Origin: Methylovulum sp.
GTDB lineage: Bacteria > Pseudomonadota > Gammaproteobacteria > Methylococcales > Methylomonadaceae
Length of the DNA stretch: 64,000 bases
Assembly (NCBI GenBank): GCA_028712695.1
Contig: JAQTQZ010000011.1
Span: 54,616 to 118,615, forward strand
Direction: 5' to 3'
Below are positions 27,359 through 36,760 of this stretch, piece by piece. The notes beneath the pieces are model-generated. The model made no database searches. It saw nothing but the letters and a program-made list of their open reading frames with translations, and had not been told where the DNA came from. A program made the translations under genes and the position numbers. Numbering within the stretch: the first letter of the stretch is position 1; each line of letters begins with the position of its first letter.

Positions 27359-28587
27359 TTTACGGCTCCATTGATGATTAAGGTATGGCTGCTTTTATCG
27401 CCAGTGCCCACCGATTCAATCGTACCGATAAGATCGCCCGGTTGTGCCATGGCATTGCCGGACTTGGACACACGCGCCAACAATTTCACCTCAGTGAAAT
27501 TTGATAATTTCATGGTCGGCACCATCGCCATTGCATCGTTTAGCGTAACACCCAATGGCAAGTCGCTGACTTGTTTGCGGACGATTGCCAACGGCATTTT
27601 TGGCCCGGCTAAGGCTTGGGCATAAACAAAAACAGTGTCTTCGGGGCGGACGGTTTTTTGCAGCTCAGCTGCCAAACTGACTTGCACCGCAATGGCCACA
27701 TCAGATGGCTTCGTTTGTTGCCCAGTTTTAGGTTCAGCCGCAGGTGGCGTTTCTTGTGGACTGCCGACTTTAGCCAATAAACCTTGCACTTCTTGTTGTT
27801 CTTTGGAACCAGCCGGCAATAACACCACCAGTTTTTGCCATAACTGGCTCGCGGTGGCAGTATCACCTGCCTGTGCTTTCGCCATGCCGCCAAACCATAA
27901 TGCCGTGACGTTGTCGGGTTCCAGTTCCAGCACTTTAAACACCAATTCGGTGGGTTTGCCGGCCAATTGCTCGTCATTGGCATACGCCAGCGCATCGGCG
28001 TACAACAACATGACCTCCGGCTTGTCGCCCTGCAAACGGTAAGCCTGCTCAAACGCAGCGGCGGCTTTAGGGAATTGCTGCAAATATTTGTAAGATTTAC
28101 CCAACATTATCCAGCCTTCGGCATCATCGGGGTTGGCTTGCATCCGCGCCGCCAGTTTATCGACCATTTTTCTGATGTCTTCAATGCGTGGGGCATCGGG
28201 TTCTGCGCCCAGCATTTCCGCACTCGGCTCGATAGCGTTATATGTGCCTAAAGTGGCATACAAACCGCCCGCTAAAACCGGAATGGTAAAAACCAAGACA
28301 TAAGCCATCCAGCGTCCCGACAAACCGGCGGAGTGTTGTTTGGCGATAGCAAAATCATCACTTAACGCCAATTCCAGTTCAGCCCGTTGTCCGTCATAGT
28401 CGGCCTGGGTCAAGCTGCCTGCTTGTAACTGGCCTTTGAGTTCTTGCAGACGTTGTTTGGCAATGGCGAGGTTACGGCTATCCATGTCTTCGGCGGCAAC
28501 TGGTTGTTTTCGCCATAATGGCGGCAAAATAAACAGCAACGCGATTAATACCAAAAGGCTGGCAAACAGCAAAAAATAGAGGTTCAA
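27355..28587 (-). CDS. ccmI: cytochrome c maturation protein CcmI (TPR)
   Basis: 410 residues. Two N-terminal membrane segments (about 1-22 and 90-112) flank a cytoplasmic loop with a leucine-rich coiled part. Then come periplasmic TPR repeats (about 140-260), where NPDDAEGWIMLGKSYKYLQQFPKAAAAFEQAYRL is one unit, and a C-terminal cyclophilin-like extension. CcmI binds apocytochrome c and presents it to CcmFH. The only suitable start is a TTG overlapping the ccmH stop as TTGA, so the start codon is non-ATG. Confidence 0.88.
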   Translation of the reverse strand: MNLYFLLFASLLVLIALLFILPPLWRKQPVAAEDMDSRNLAIAKQRLQELKGQLQAGSLTQADYDGQRAELELALSDDFAIAKQHSAGLSGRWMAYVLVFTIPVLAGGLYATLGTYNAIEPSAEMLGAEPDAPRIEDIRKMVDKLAARMQANPDDAEGWIMLGKSYKYLQQFPKAAAAFEQAYRLQGDKPEVMLLYADALAYANDEQLAGKPTELVFKVLELEPDNVTALWFGGMAKAQAGDTATASQLWQKLVVLLPAGSKEQQEVQGLLAKVGSPQETPPAAEPKTGQQTKPSDVAIAVQVSLAAELQKTVRPEDTVFVYAQALAGPKMPLAIVRKQVSDLPLGVTLNDAMAMVPTMKLSNFTEVKLLARVSKSGNAMAQPGDLIGTIESVGTGDKSSHTLIINGAVK

Positions 28588-29042
28588 GAGTGGTCACCCG
28601 TGTCTAATAAGCGGCGTATTTCTGCCAAGTTATCGGCCTGTTGTTGATTGATTGTGGCGGATTTTCTTTGCCTAACGAACAGGTATACGGCGATTAAGCC
28701 TATCAGCAAAAATAATATGGGGCCTAGCCACAATAAGCCGGTTTTGGCTTTAAAAGGCGGCTTGTACAACACAAAATCGCCGTAGCGGTCAGTCATAAAC
28801 TGCACAATCTCATCGCGCGACTTGCCTTGTTGCAGCATTTCTTGGACTTGTCGGCGTAAATCTGCAGCCAATTCGGCATTGGAATCGCCAATTGTTTGGT
28901 TTTGGCAGACTAAGCAACGCAATTCCGACGTCAAGGCCTCGTATGCTTTTTGTTGCTCAGGATTGGCAAACTGCCGCGAATCTATAGCTTGGGCGGCAAA
29001 GGGTGCAAATAGCAGTAATAAAATAAGCGTGCTGTGTTTCAT
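28584..29042 (-). CDS. ccmH: cytochrome c maturation protein CcmH (thioredoxin-like thiol reductase)
   Basis: 152 residues. A signal peptide (1-19, ending AQA-IDS) leads to the redox motif in LRCLVCQNQTIGDSNAELA (RCxxC), and a single membrane helix (about 105-125) anchors it. CcmH reduces the apocytochrome CXXCH thiols before heme attachment and complexes with CcmF and CcmI. It overlaps ccmG and ccmI by 4 bp. Confidence 0.95.
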   Translation of the reverse strand: MKHSTLILLLLFAPFAAQAIDSRQFANPEQQKAYEALTSELRCLVCQNQTIGDSNAELAADLRRQVQEMLQQGKSRDEIVQFMTDRYGDFVLYKPPFKAKTGLLWLGPILFLLIGLIAVYLFVRQRKSATINQQQADNLAEIRRLLDTGDHS

Positions 29043-29572
29043 GGGGCCTCCGCTTGTAATTGTGCGATCAAGGGCAGGAAAATATTTTGGACATCAGCGG
29101 GCGAAACCGGCCCCGTGTGTTTATAACGCACGATGCCTTTTTTATCCATCACAAAGGTTTCTGGCACGCCGTAAACACCCCAATCCAAACCAATCCGCCC
29201 ATCTTGATCCATAATGCTGACATTATAGGGATTGCCCAAGGACGCCAGCCAGTTTTTTGCGGCGGCGGGGTCGTCTTTGTAATTCAGCCCGATTATTGTC
29301 ACGGCCTTTTGCTGCGCCAATCCATTCAACACGGGATGTTCTTGACGGCATGAGACACACCATGAAGCCCAAACGTTAAATACCCAGACTTGGCCTTTTA
29401 GATCGGCGGTCGCCAATTTTTCTTGTGGTGCTTGCAGTGTCGGTGCAGAAAAAACAGGCGCAGGTTTATCCAGCAAAGGCGAGGGGATTTCGCTGGGTTT
29501 TAAATTTAAACCGATGGCGAGGAAAATCGCCATGATGATAAATAGTACGAGGGGGAGGATGTATTTAAGCAT
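29039..29572 (-). CDS. ccmG: thiol:disulfide interchange protein CcmG/DsbE
   Basis: 177 residues from the ATG at 29572, which starts MLKYILPLVLFIIMAIFLAIG, a membrane anchor; an ATG 12 codons upstream (29608) is also possible. The thioredoxin-fold motif WASWCVSCRQEHPVL carries the CxxC, and GVYGVPETFVMDKKG is the cis-Pro loop. It reduces cysteines for cytochrome c maturation in the periplasm. It overlaps ccmH by 4 bp. The NYN-LOTUS gene separates it from ccmF. Confidence 0.93.
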   Translation of the reverse strand: MLKYILPLVLFIIMAIFLAIGLNLKPSEIPSPLLDKPAPVFSAPTLQAPQEKLATADLKGQVWVFNVWASWCVSCRQEHPVLNGLAQQKAVTIIGLNYKDDPAAAKNWLASLGNPYNVSIMDQDGRIGLDWGVYGVPETFVMDKKGIVRYKHTGPVSPADVQNIFLPLIAQLQAEAP

Positions 29573-29664
29573 GGGGATTATTTTTGAGGGTATCCAAATA
29601 ATGGTCATGATTATCAGCCAGATCGCTAGCTTGCCAAATAGTGTGATCTAGAAACGCAACACTT

Positions 29665-30495
29665 TTATTCATTAGACTCTTTAAATCGGATATAAACGTT
29701 TGATCCGCTATCGATGGTTTTTTGCTGTATTTCTACATAATTAAGCGACCTGATTAGCTTTCCAAGTTTGGTGAAGCCATAATTTCTAGGGTCAAAAGAG
29801 CTGTCAACGCGCGGAATATACGCGCCTACCGCCCCTAGATTCGCCCATCCGTCTTCTTCAGAGGCCGACTCAATAGCCTCCCTAATCAGCTTTTTTAATA
29901 TCTTGTCTTTCGATGGGTCGGCAATTTTGGCTGGCGGCTCCTTTTTGTCATCTTTAGAGACAAGAGAGATTGGGTTGCTACTGTCTTGGGCAATGCTAGC
30001 GCTTGTTTTTACAGATTTTTTAGGTTTCTTTACTTCATCCGCAGGGCTCTCTGCCTCCATAATAGACTCGGTAAAAATAAATTTATTACACGCGGCACGA
30101 AAGGCCTCCGGTGTTGACCGCCTACCAATGCCAATAACTTCAAGCCCCGCTTCTCTAAGGCGGGTTGCCAATTTAGTAAAGTCACTATCACTGGAAACCA
30201 GAAAAAAACCATTAAATTTACCGGTGTAGAGCAAGTCCATGGCATCAATAATTAACGCAGAATCGGTGGCATTTTTACCTACCGTATAGGCAAACTGTTG
30301 TATGGGTTGGATGGCATGTTTGTTAAGCACGCTTTTCCAACTGCCTAGCCGGGTATTTGTCCAGTCGCCATAACAACGTCGGGATGTGACGTCACCGTAT
30401 CTGGCGGCTTCAGTCAATATCGCATCTATCGCTTTGGCTTGGGCGTTATCCGCATCAATTAGCAAAGCAAACCGTTTGTTTTCATTAATGTTCAT
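29665..30495 (-). CDS. NYN-LOTUS protein (putative RNA-binding nuclease)
   Basis: 276 residues. The N-terminal NYN domain (about 8-150), a PIN-like nuclease fold, has acidic residues in FALLIDADNAQAKAIDAI, SDSDFTKLATRLREAGLEVIGIG and a conserved Asp in IIDAMDLLY. A charged linker (about 165-205) follows, then a C-terminal LOTUS/OST-HTH domain (about 208-270) with WANLGAVGAYIPRVDSSFDPRNYGFTKLGKLI. Such proteins bind RNA and are widely distributed; the target is unknown. It starts within the ccmF stop (ATGA overlap), so it is translated with ccmF, although it is not a known ccm component. Confidence 0.85.
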   Translation of the reverse strand: MNINENKRFALLIDADNAQAKAIDAILTEAARYGDVTSRRCYGDWTNTRLGSWKSVLNKHAIQPIQQFAYTVGKNATDSALIIDAMDLLYTGKFNGFFLVSSDSDFTKLATRLREAGLEVIGIGRRSTPEAFRAACNKFIFTESIMEAESPADEVKKPKKSVKTSASIAQDSSNPISLVSKDDKKEPPAKIADPSKDKILKKLIREAIESASEEDGWANLGAVGAYIPRVDSSFDPRNYGFTKLGKLIRSLNYVEIQQKTIDSGSNVYIRFKESNE

Positions 30496-32441
30496 AATCC
30501 ACCGCTTGGCGTTTTAGCAACCCGATAGCGCCGGTCACAAGCCGCACACAAGCCGCCGGTCGCCATCAGCAAGCCACCCAGCCAAATCCAGCGGATAAAG
30601 GATTTGTAATAAACGCGCAAGCTCCAAGCGCCGTCATCGTCCAAGGGTTCGCCGATGGCGACAAACAAGTCCCTGAATAATCCGGCATCAATCGCCGCCT
30701 CTGTCATGGGCATGGTTTGCACACGGTATACCCGTTTTTGCGGTTCCAGTTTAGCGACTTCCTTGCCGTTGTGGGTGACCGTCAAAAAGCCTTGTTGGGC
30801 GACATAATTGACCCCTTCGGTTTCTTTTACGCCGTGGAATCCAAAAATATAGCCGGACATGTCGAGTGTGTCGCCAGGCACCATGCGCACGTCTTTTTCG
30901 ACGCTGTACAGTGAGGTTAAGGTAATGCCCGTGACGAACACGGCGATGCCAATATGGGCAATGGTCATGCCGTAAAAACCGGAAGGGATGGCGGCTAAGC
31001 GTTGCAGGGAGAAGCCTTTGGATCCCACGCGTTCTACAAAAGCTAACACCGCTATGGTCGCCGTCCATAAGGCCAACGTTAAACCTAACACCGCACCCCA
31101 AGAATAAAACGGCATCAGCAACGGGATTAACAAACCGCCGCCGAGACAGCCCGCGATTTGCCAACGCACACGCATTGCCAGTGCGTTGAGGCTGTCTTTT
31201 TTCCAACGCATTAACACTCCAAAACCGACAACAACCGCTAATGGCGCCGTTAATGGAATGAACACCGCGTTAAAGTACGGCGGGCCGACGGAAATCTTGC
31301 CTAAGCCCAGCGCATCAATCACCAACGGATACAAGGTGCCGAGCAAAATGCTGGATGCGGTGACAACCAGCAAGACGTTGTTCAGCAAGATGGCCGACTC
31401 TTTGGAGACCAGCTCGAAGGTCGCGCTGCTTTTCACATAAGGTGCGCGGATTGCATACAGCAGCAACGAACCGCCGACCACCACGGCCAAGAATATCAGG
31501 ATGAACAAACCGCGCGCCGGATCGCTGGCAAAGGCATGGACGGACGTCAAGACACCGGAGCGCACCAGAAATGTACCAAGCAGGCTCAATGAAAAGGCAA
31601 AAATTGCCAACAAGACCGTCCACGTTTTAAACACGCCGCGTTTTTCCGTCGCTGCCAACGAGTGCATCAAGGCCGTACCCACCAGCCATGGCATAAACGA
31701 CGCATTTTCGACCGGATCCCAAAACCACCAGCCGCCCCAGCCCAGTTCGTAATACGCCCACCAACTGCCCAACGTGATGCCGATGGTCAAAAACAGCCAA
31801 GCCATATTGGTCCAAGGCCGTGACCACCGGGCCCAAGACGCATCGAGCCGACCTTCCAGCAATGCGGCGATAGCAAAGGCAAATGCGACCGAAAAGCCGA
31901 CATAGCCCATGTACAACATCGGCGGATGGATGGCGAGACCTGGGTCTTGCAACAATGGGTTCAAATCACGCCCTTCCATTGGCGCCGGAAACAAGCGCTC
32001 GAATGGGTTTGAGGTCAGCAATAAAAACAGGATGAAGCCGATAGACACCAAGCCCATCACCCCCAATACCCTGGCTACCGTAATATCAGGAATGGTTTTG
32101 CTGAATTGCGCGACCAGCCCCGTCCACGCGGTCAAAACCAAACCCCAAAGCAACAACGAGCCTTCGTGCGCCCCCCAAACCCCGGAAATCAGGTATAAAA
32201 CGGGCAATGCCGTGTTTGAGTTATGGGCGATATAGGCGACAGAAAAGTCATGTACCAACGAGCTATAGGTCAGGCAGCCGTAAGCCAATGCCATAAACAG
32301 CAATTGCGCAAAGGCCGCAGGCCGGGCGACGGCAATCCAGCCTGACACGCCACGGGCAGCGCCGATGATAGGCAAGGTGCCGAGTATCACGCTCATGCAT
32401 AAGGCGAGGATGAGGGAAAAGTGGCCTAGTTCTGGGATCAT
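30492..32441 (-). CDS. ccmF: cytochrome c heme lyase subunit CcmF
   Basis: 649 residues, a membrane protein of about 15 helices, with the WWD domain WGGWWFWDPVENASFMPWLVGTALMHS and conserved heme-ligand histidines (for example in MHSLAATEKR and VHAFASDP). It covalently attaches heme to apocytochrome c with CcmH and CcmI. The protein starts MIPELGHFSLILALC. In this locus it follows a YebC-family gene instead of ccmE. Confidence 0.95.
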   Translation of the reverse strand: MIPELGHFSLILALCMSVILGTLPIIGAARGVSGWIAVARPAAFAQLLFMALAYGCLTYSSLVHDFSVAYIAHNSNTALPVLYLISGVWGAHEGSLLLWGLVLTAWTGLVAQFSKTIPDITVARVLGVMGLVSIGFILFLLLTSNPFERLFPAPMEGRDLNPLLQDPGLAIHPPMLYMGYVGFSVAFAFAIAALLEGRLDASWARWSRPWTNMAWLFLTIGITLGSWWAYYELGWGGWWFWDPVENASFMPWLVGTALMHSLAATEKRGVFKTWTVLLAIFAFSLSLLGTFLVRSGVLTSVHAFASDPARGLFILIFLAVVVGGSLLLYAIRAPYVKSSATFELVSKESAILLNNVLLVVTASSILLGTLYPLVIDALGLGKISVGPPYFNAVFIPLTAPLAVVVGFGVLMRWKKDSLNALAMRVRWQIAGCLGGGLLIPLLMPFYSWGAVLGLTLALWTATIAVLAFVERVGSKGFSLQRLAAIPSGFYGMTIAHIGIAVFVTGITLTSLYSVEKDVRMVPGDTLDMSGYIFGFHGVKETEGVNYVAQQGFLTVTHNGKEVAKLEPQKRVYRVQTMPMTEAAIDAGLFRDLFVAIGEPLDDDGAWSLRVYYKSFIRWIWLGGLLMATGGLCAACDRRYRVAKTPSGGL

Positions 32442-32507
32442 TGCGGTTGTCCTTCGCGCGGGTTAGGGCGTTTAATCATTCAAATTAAAAGGCTGCGGCG
32501 GGAAGCC

Positions 32508-33224
32508 TCAATACTCGGCATCATGATAAATGTTCTGCACATCATCCAGTTCGTTCAACATATCCAAAAACTTCTCAAACAATATCAGGTCATCGCCGCT
32601 AACGGCGGTGGTGCTTCTGGGCAAAAATTGGATTTCGTCCACTTCGAAATCAACAATAGCCAAGGCATCGGCTAAGGCTTGCTTGGCCTTAAAATAGTCC
32701 GCAGGGGACGTGAACACGGTTATTTTGCCTTCTTCACTTTCCACGTCGGTAACATCGACATCTGCGGTCAGCAAGGCGTCTAAAACGGTGTCTTCGTCAG
32801 CATGGTTGAAAGCCAAGATTGCGGCATGGTCAAACATGTGGCTGACTGCGCCTTGGATGCCAATTTTAGCTTTGGTCTTGGTGAAACATTGGCGCACATC
32901 GTTAAAGGTACGGTTAGGATTGTCGGTAAGGCAGTCAACAATCACCATGCAACCGCCGGGGCCAAAGCCTTCATAGCGGGCCGGTGCGAAATCTTCGCCG
33001 CCACCGCCCTTGGCTTTGTCGAGGGCTTTTTCGATAACATGGGCGGGGACTTGGGCTTTTTTAGCGCGGTCTATCAGTCCGCGCAATGCCAAGTTGCCAT
33101 CGGGGTCGACGCCCCCCGATTTAGCGCAAACATAAAGTTCACGGCCATATTTACTGTAGACCTTGGCCTTTGCATCCGATGTTTTGGCCATCGACACTTT
33201 ACGGTTTTGGTAGGCTCTACCCAT
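32508..33224 (-). CDS. YebC/PmpR family protein (YeeN-like)
   Basis: 238 residues. The N-terminus [38 protein letters not shown] and the blocks [34 protein letters not shown] and [18 protein letters not shown] are characteristic, closest to the YeeN branch of the YebC family. The family assists translation at polyproline stretches or acts as a transcription regulator (TACO1, PmpR). It sits between the Dam-type methylase gene and ccmF. Whether it was cotransferred with the methylase or was here already is unclear. Confidence 0.9.
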   Translation of the reverse strand: MGRAYQNRKVSMAKTSDAKAKVYSKYGRELYVCAKSGGVDPDGNLALRGLIDRAKKAQVPAHVIEKALDKAKGGGGEDFAPARYEGFGPGGCMVIVDCLTDNPNRTFNDVRQCFTKTKAKIGIQGAVSHMFDHAAILAFNHADEDTVLDALLTADVDVTDVESEEGKITVFTSPADYFKAKQALADALAIVDFEVDEIQFLPRSTTAVSGDDLILFEKFLDMLNELDDVQNIYHDAEY

Positions 33225-33349
33225 TTGGTTGTTGCTCCATTAATAAAGATAAAAATGCCGATTTTACAGTTAAGCATTAGCCTAGGGAAACTTTTAGTCG
33301 GTCTGGAAAAGGATGATGCGGTGTTGGGGTGTTGCTTAGAACTTAATTG

Positions 33350-34255
33350 CTATGCGGTGTGATACCTTAATGACTCATCAAAAAGCGAATATTGTGATGG
33401 AATTTCTTTGTCTATTAATGGCGGTGTGTTGAAGTTGGTAATTAATGCTTCAACCATCGGGTTTCTGTTAGATTCCTTTCCACCGACATGATAAAAATGT
33501 TCACGGGTCAACACCTTATGTTGCGACCATAAGGACTTTACATAATTGTTTTCGCGGTAATCATTGTGATGCCAGGTTGATAAAATGAACTTACCTTTGA
33601 AATTAGACAGCTCCCGCTCTTGTGCGTCATTCCAGCCATTGTAGTAATCAACGTGCCGGCCTATGTAAGGAGGGTCACAATAGATAATGTCTGACGGCGA
33701 CGCTTCGGCAATGGTGGCATTAAAACCTTGGCATTTAAACGTGAACTGTTTGGCCTTGATCGTGTTGCTCACCCAGGCCACTTGATTGGTGATTTTAGTG
33801 ACATAGCTTTGGGCAAACCGCTGGGGTTTCCGGCAAAATGGAATATTAAAGCCGCCTTTGCGGTTGAAGCGGATCATGCCATTAAAACCAGCCCGGTTAA
33901 GGAACAAAAAATCCAGCGGTGAATGTTCGGCATTGAACCGTTCCCTGACGAAGTAATAATGTGCTTCACCTTTTACCAGCAACAGCCCGCCTTCACGTAC
34001 CAGATAATCTTTCACCACCTCGGGCATGATTGCACCGGATGCCATATCTGCATAGAAATTGATCAAATGCGGATTGCTATCGCATAACAAAGCCCGTTCC
34101 GGCGTAACATTAAAAGCCACCGCACCCGTACCCATAAACGGCTCAATCCAGCGTCCATCAAAATCAGTTGGGATAATGCTTTGTATCCACGGCACGAGCT
34201 TGGTTTTTATGCCTTGGGATTTGATGGGTGGTGTTTGAACTTTTAGTATTGCCAT
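33350..34255 (-). CDS. DNA adenine methyltransferase, D12 class (Dam/DpnII type)
   Basis: 301 residues from ATG 34255; a TTG one codon earlier is the alternative. Motif I for S-adenosylmethionine binding is [14 protein letters not shown] (EPFMGTG, residues 38-44), the catalytic motif is [11 protein letters not shown] (DPPY 194-197), and [23 protein letters not shown] matches the target-binding helix region of Dam and M.DpnII. It methylates adenine N6, perhaps in GATC, but the site cannot be decided by eye. No restriction endonuclease is adjacent; the neighbours are the PIN-like and AAA ATPase genes. It may be an orphan or part of a defence island. Confidence 0.88.
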   Translation of the reverse strand: MAILKVQTPPIKSQGIKTKLVPWIQSIIPTDFDGRWIEPFMGTGAVAFNVTPERALLCDSNPHLINFYADMASGAIMPEVVKDYLVREGGLLLVKGEAHYYFVRERFNAEHSPLDFLFLNRAGFNGMIRFNRKGGFNIPFCRKPQRFAQSYVTKITNQVAWVSNTIKAKQFTFKCQGFNATIAEASPSDIIYCDPPYIGRHVDYYNGWNDAQERELSNFKGKFILSTWHHNDYRENNYVKSLWSQHKVLTREHFYHVGGKESNRNPMVEALITNFNTPPLIDKEIPSQYSLFDESLRYHTA

Positions 34256-34279
34256 CAAGTATATGAATCGTTATGGAGT

Positions 34280-34753
34280 TCACTTGCAACAATGCTCTGG
34301 GCACAATTGTTTGATTTCGATTTGTAAGGATTCAAGTAATTCGCTCTGTTCTGCCCAATCACTATCAGTGGCATTAACCAAAATTGCTTTAGCAACCACG
34401 GCAGTGGCTAAAAACTTGCGGTCTGACATATCAAGCGAATTGCTAGGTAATTCATCAAAGCCTCTGCTGTCATCATCTAATTTAGTGATTTTCACCGAGC
34501 AAATTTTATTTGTGGCGTACTGATTATCATGTAGGTACTTAAAAAACATATCACCGACTCCGGGTTGGCCTGCGTGACTTAAATGTCTTTTATATTCCTC
34601 CATGATTAATCCAGTTTTATCAATAGCAATATGTAAGTTTTTGCAGGCCTGTAATATTTCAATACAAGCCAATTGGCAAGCAAAAGATGCGTGGGTGTTT
34701 TGGCCGTTCGCGCTAATAGCCACATTGGTGTCTATGACGGATTTGTCCATCAT
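34280..34753 (-). CDS. PIN-like nuclease, partner of the AAA ATPase
   Basis: 157 residues. It has the PIN-domain acidic pattern: D8 in SVIDTNVAISA, E52/E53 in GLIMEEYKRHLS, D111 in MSDRKFLATAVVAKAILVNAT, and D130/D132 in TDSDWAE. PIN domains are metal-dependent nucleases, mostly acting on RNA. The gene starts 3 bases after the AAA ATPase stop and is probably cotranslated, so the two likely form a two-gene unit. It has three cysteines near the C-terminus. The fold assignment rests on motif spacing, not on a search. Confidence 0.7.
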   Translation of the reverse strand: MMDKSVIDTNVAISANGQNTHASFACQLACIEILQACKNLHIAIDKTGLIMEEYKRHLSHAGQPGVGDMFFKYLHDNQYATNKICSVKITKLDDDSRGFDELPSNSLDMSDRKFLATAVVAKAILVNATDSDWAEQSELLESLQIEIKQLCPEHCCK

Positions 34754-34756
34754 AGA

Positions 34757-36121
34757 CTAAATGCCTTGCATTTTTCGCTTCAATACCGCAGTACGGGTTG
34801 CGGCGATTTCTGCCATTTCATCGCCAAAAAAATTTTCCGGCCAATTTCTGATATCACCAAATAAATCAATATCTAAATCAGATAATTTCGACATACCTTC
34901 AATGCTGTCACAAAAATAAAGTTTTAGTTCTTCGGCAGGGTATTGTTCTTCGGCGATACGTCGTTGGAAACGCCTTAATAAATGTTCACTATGGCTTTCG
35001 ACAATAACCTGAATATTCCTGTGTTTTGCCACTTGTAAAATAACATCAGCTAGGCCACTTTGCACAGAAGGGTGTAAATGAATTTCTGGTTGTTCCATCA
35101 ACACGGTACTGCCTTCCGGCACATAATAAAGTAATACCAAAGCAGGTAAAACTTGTGAAACGCCAAAGCCTACATCAGTTAAAAAAGCTTCTGGGCTTTC
35201 TTTGTCCCGCTTAACAATAGCTCGATATAAATTCGACCCTTCGGCAATCTCTTTAATTGAAAATTCTTGAATTAATCCTAATTCTTTAAGCCAGTAGGCA
35301 ATAATTTCTTGAAAGGTTTTAATAGCCTTTCTTTTGCCTAAATTTCTTTTTTCTCCTCGAATAGTAGCGGACAATATCGCATCCACCGTGCGCTCACCTC
35401 TATAACCTACATCAAATGGTCTTGCCCCTGACCATTGATACTCCCTTTTTGGATATTCACGCAAAGGTCCAAGGTAATAAATTTGATCCATCATGCTTTC
35501 GTATCCAGATTCAAAAAAACTTAAAAAATCGGCATTTTGGTGATATGTTTTGGCTTGGTCTGGAAACAAATGCGTTTTAATAGGACTTGGCATTGTCCAA
35601 GCTCGGCCTTGTTGGCGAACAAATTGAAACTTTGCACCGTTTTGAGAATTTGCTTTTAAGATATATTCTTTAGTTGATTCTTTTGGGCTCATTTCAAAAG
35701 AATGATTGGCAAAACGGTAAGCAAGAAATTGCGATTTCATTTCCTGGTTTTTAAAAGAAACTTCTGCAGTTGTTTCTAAAACATCATCTTGAAATAAAAT
35801 ATCATTACGCTTTCCTGATGGATTAAATATTTTCAGTGGTTTATTGAGTTTCCATTTTATTGTCCATTTTAAAGATAAAGCACATTGATGCTTATGCACC
35901 ATGTCTTTAAAAGTACCTAAATTCACAAGCTGATCAGGGCCTCCTAAATCTAAAACCAATCCTCTATCGGTCGCATTTTTAGTTTGCTTTAACATTAATA
36001 AAAATTGCAGAATGCTAGTTTTTCCCGAACTGTTAGTGCCAAACAAGCCTGTAACGTGTCCTAGCTGAATGTCCAACTCTTTCCATGCTTTAAAGTTTGA
36101 AACTTGTAATTGGGTTAACAT
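34757..36121 (-). CDS. AAA family ATPase (DUF3696, OLD/SMC-like)
   Basis: 454 residues. Walker A is GTNSSGKTS (28-36) directly after FKAWKELDIQLG, as in RecF/SMC-like ATPases. A signature-like VGFGVSQVLPALVLLYY and Walker B TVLMEQPEIHLHP (about 339-350) follow, with the H-loop IVESHSEHLLRRFQRRI. The C-terminus DLFGDIRNWPENFFGDEMAEIAA is the DUF3696 tail. Such ATPases serve as sensors or effectors in phage-defence systems with a nuclease partner. Its region is visibly richer in A and T than the flanking ccm genes. It is paired with the PIN-like gene and inserted after ccmE. Confidence 0.85.
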   Translation of the reverse strand: MLTQLQVSNFKAWKELDIQLGHVTGLFGTNSSGKTSILQFLLMLKQTKNATDRGLVLDLGGPDQLVNLGTFKDMVHKHQCALSLKWTIKWKLNKPLKIFNPSGKRNDILFQDDVLETTAEVSFKNQEMKSQFLAYRFANHSFEMSPKESTKEYILKANSQNGAKFQFVRQQGRAWTMPSPIKTHLFPDQAKTYHQNADFLSFFESGYESMMDQIYYLGPLREYPKREYQWSGARPFDVGYRGERTVDAILSATIRGEKRNLGKRKAIKTFQEIIAYWLKELGLIQEFSIKEIAEGSNLYRAIVKRDKESPEAFLTDVGFGVSQVLPALVLLYYVPEGSTVLMEQPEIHLHPSVQSGLADVILQVAKHRNIQVIVESHSEHLLRRFQRRIAEEQYPAEELKLYFCDSIEGMSKLSDLDIDLFGDIRNWPENFFGDEMAEIAATRTAVLKRKMQGI

Positions 36122-36159
36122 CGTGGCCTATGTTATGTGCAAAGTTGATTTATTATGGC

Positions 36160-36594
36160 TTATTTTTGATTCACTGACCCCTTCAAACTCGCCTTAACCT
36201 CCGGCGGCATATAATTCTCATCATGCTTTGCCAACACTTCCTCCGCCACAAAAACGCCGCGACTGTCCAGCTTGCCGTTGGCGACTATGCCTTGGCCTTC
36301 GCGGAACAAGTCCGGCAGTATTCCTGAGTATTCCACCGTGACTTCCTTGCTGAAGTCACTGAGTTTAAAGCGCACCATAATGCCTTTGTTTGGGCGCTCC
36401 ACCGAGCCTTTAACCACCATGCCGCCTAAGCGGAACAAATTATCTTTAGGGGCTTTGCCATCGGCCACATCGGTGGTGGAAAAAAAGTACATCAAATTGT
36501 CGTTGAATGATTTCAGTGCGAAACCAACGGCTCCGGCGACGCCGATAACCATCAGGGCGATCAAAATCAGGCGTTGTCTTCTTGCGGGTTTCAT
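36160..36594 (-). CDS. ccmE: cytochrome c-type biogenesis heme chaperone CcmE
   Basis: 144 residues. An N-terminal membrane anchor (about 9-30) leads to an OB-fold domain with FRLGGMVVKGSVERP, VTVEYSGILPDLFREGQGIVANG and the heme-attaching His in LAKHDENYMPPEV. It ferries heme from CcmC to CcmF. It is 5 bases downstream of ccmD. Confidence 0.96.
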   Translation of the reverse strand: MKPARRQRLILIALMVIGVAGAVGFALKSFNDNLMYFFSTTDVADGKAPKDNLFRLGGMVVKGSVERPNKGIMVRFKLSDFSKEVTVEYSGILPDLFREGQGIVANGKLDSRGVFVAEEVLAKHDENYMPPEVKASLKGSVNQK

Positions 36595-36598
36595 GGCG

Positions 36599-36760
36599 TT
36601 ACCGATGGCGTTGTTGTTTTAAGGCCAGTTCGCGTAGCAGTTTTTTCCGTTGCACGATAGGCAGGATGATATTGGCTAGCAGCACGATTAGGGTAAGGCC
36701 GTAAGATGTCCAGACATAAAAGGCGTAGCCGCCCATAGCGAAAAATTCTTGTATAGTCAT
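36599..36760 (-). CDS. ccmD: heme exporter protein CcmD
   Basis: 53 residues, one membrane helix: MTIQEFFAMGGYAFYVWTSYGL, then a hydrophobic stretch and a charged end QRKKLLRELALKQQRHR. It is the usual CcmD size and topology, overlapping ccmC by 4 bp. It is needed to release holo-CcmE from the CcmABC complex. Confidence 0.92.
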   Translation of the reverse strand: MTIQEFFAMGGYAFYVWTSYGLTLIVLLANIILPIVQRKKLLRELALKQQRHR

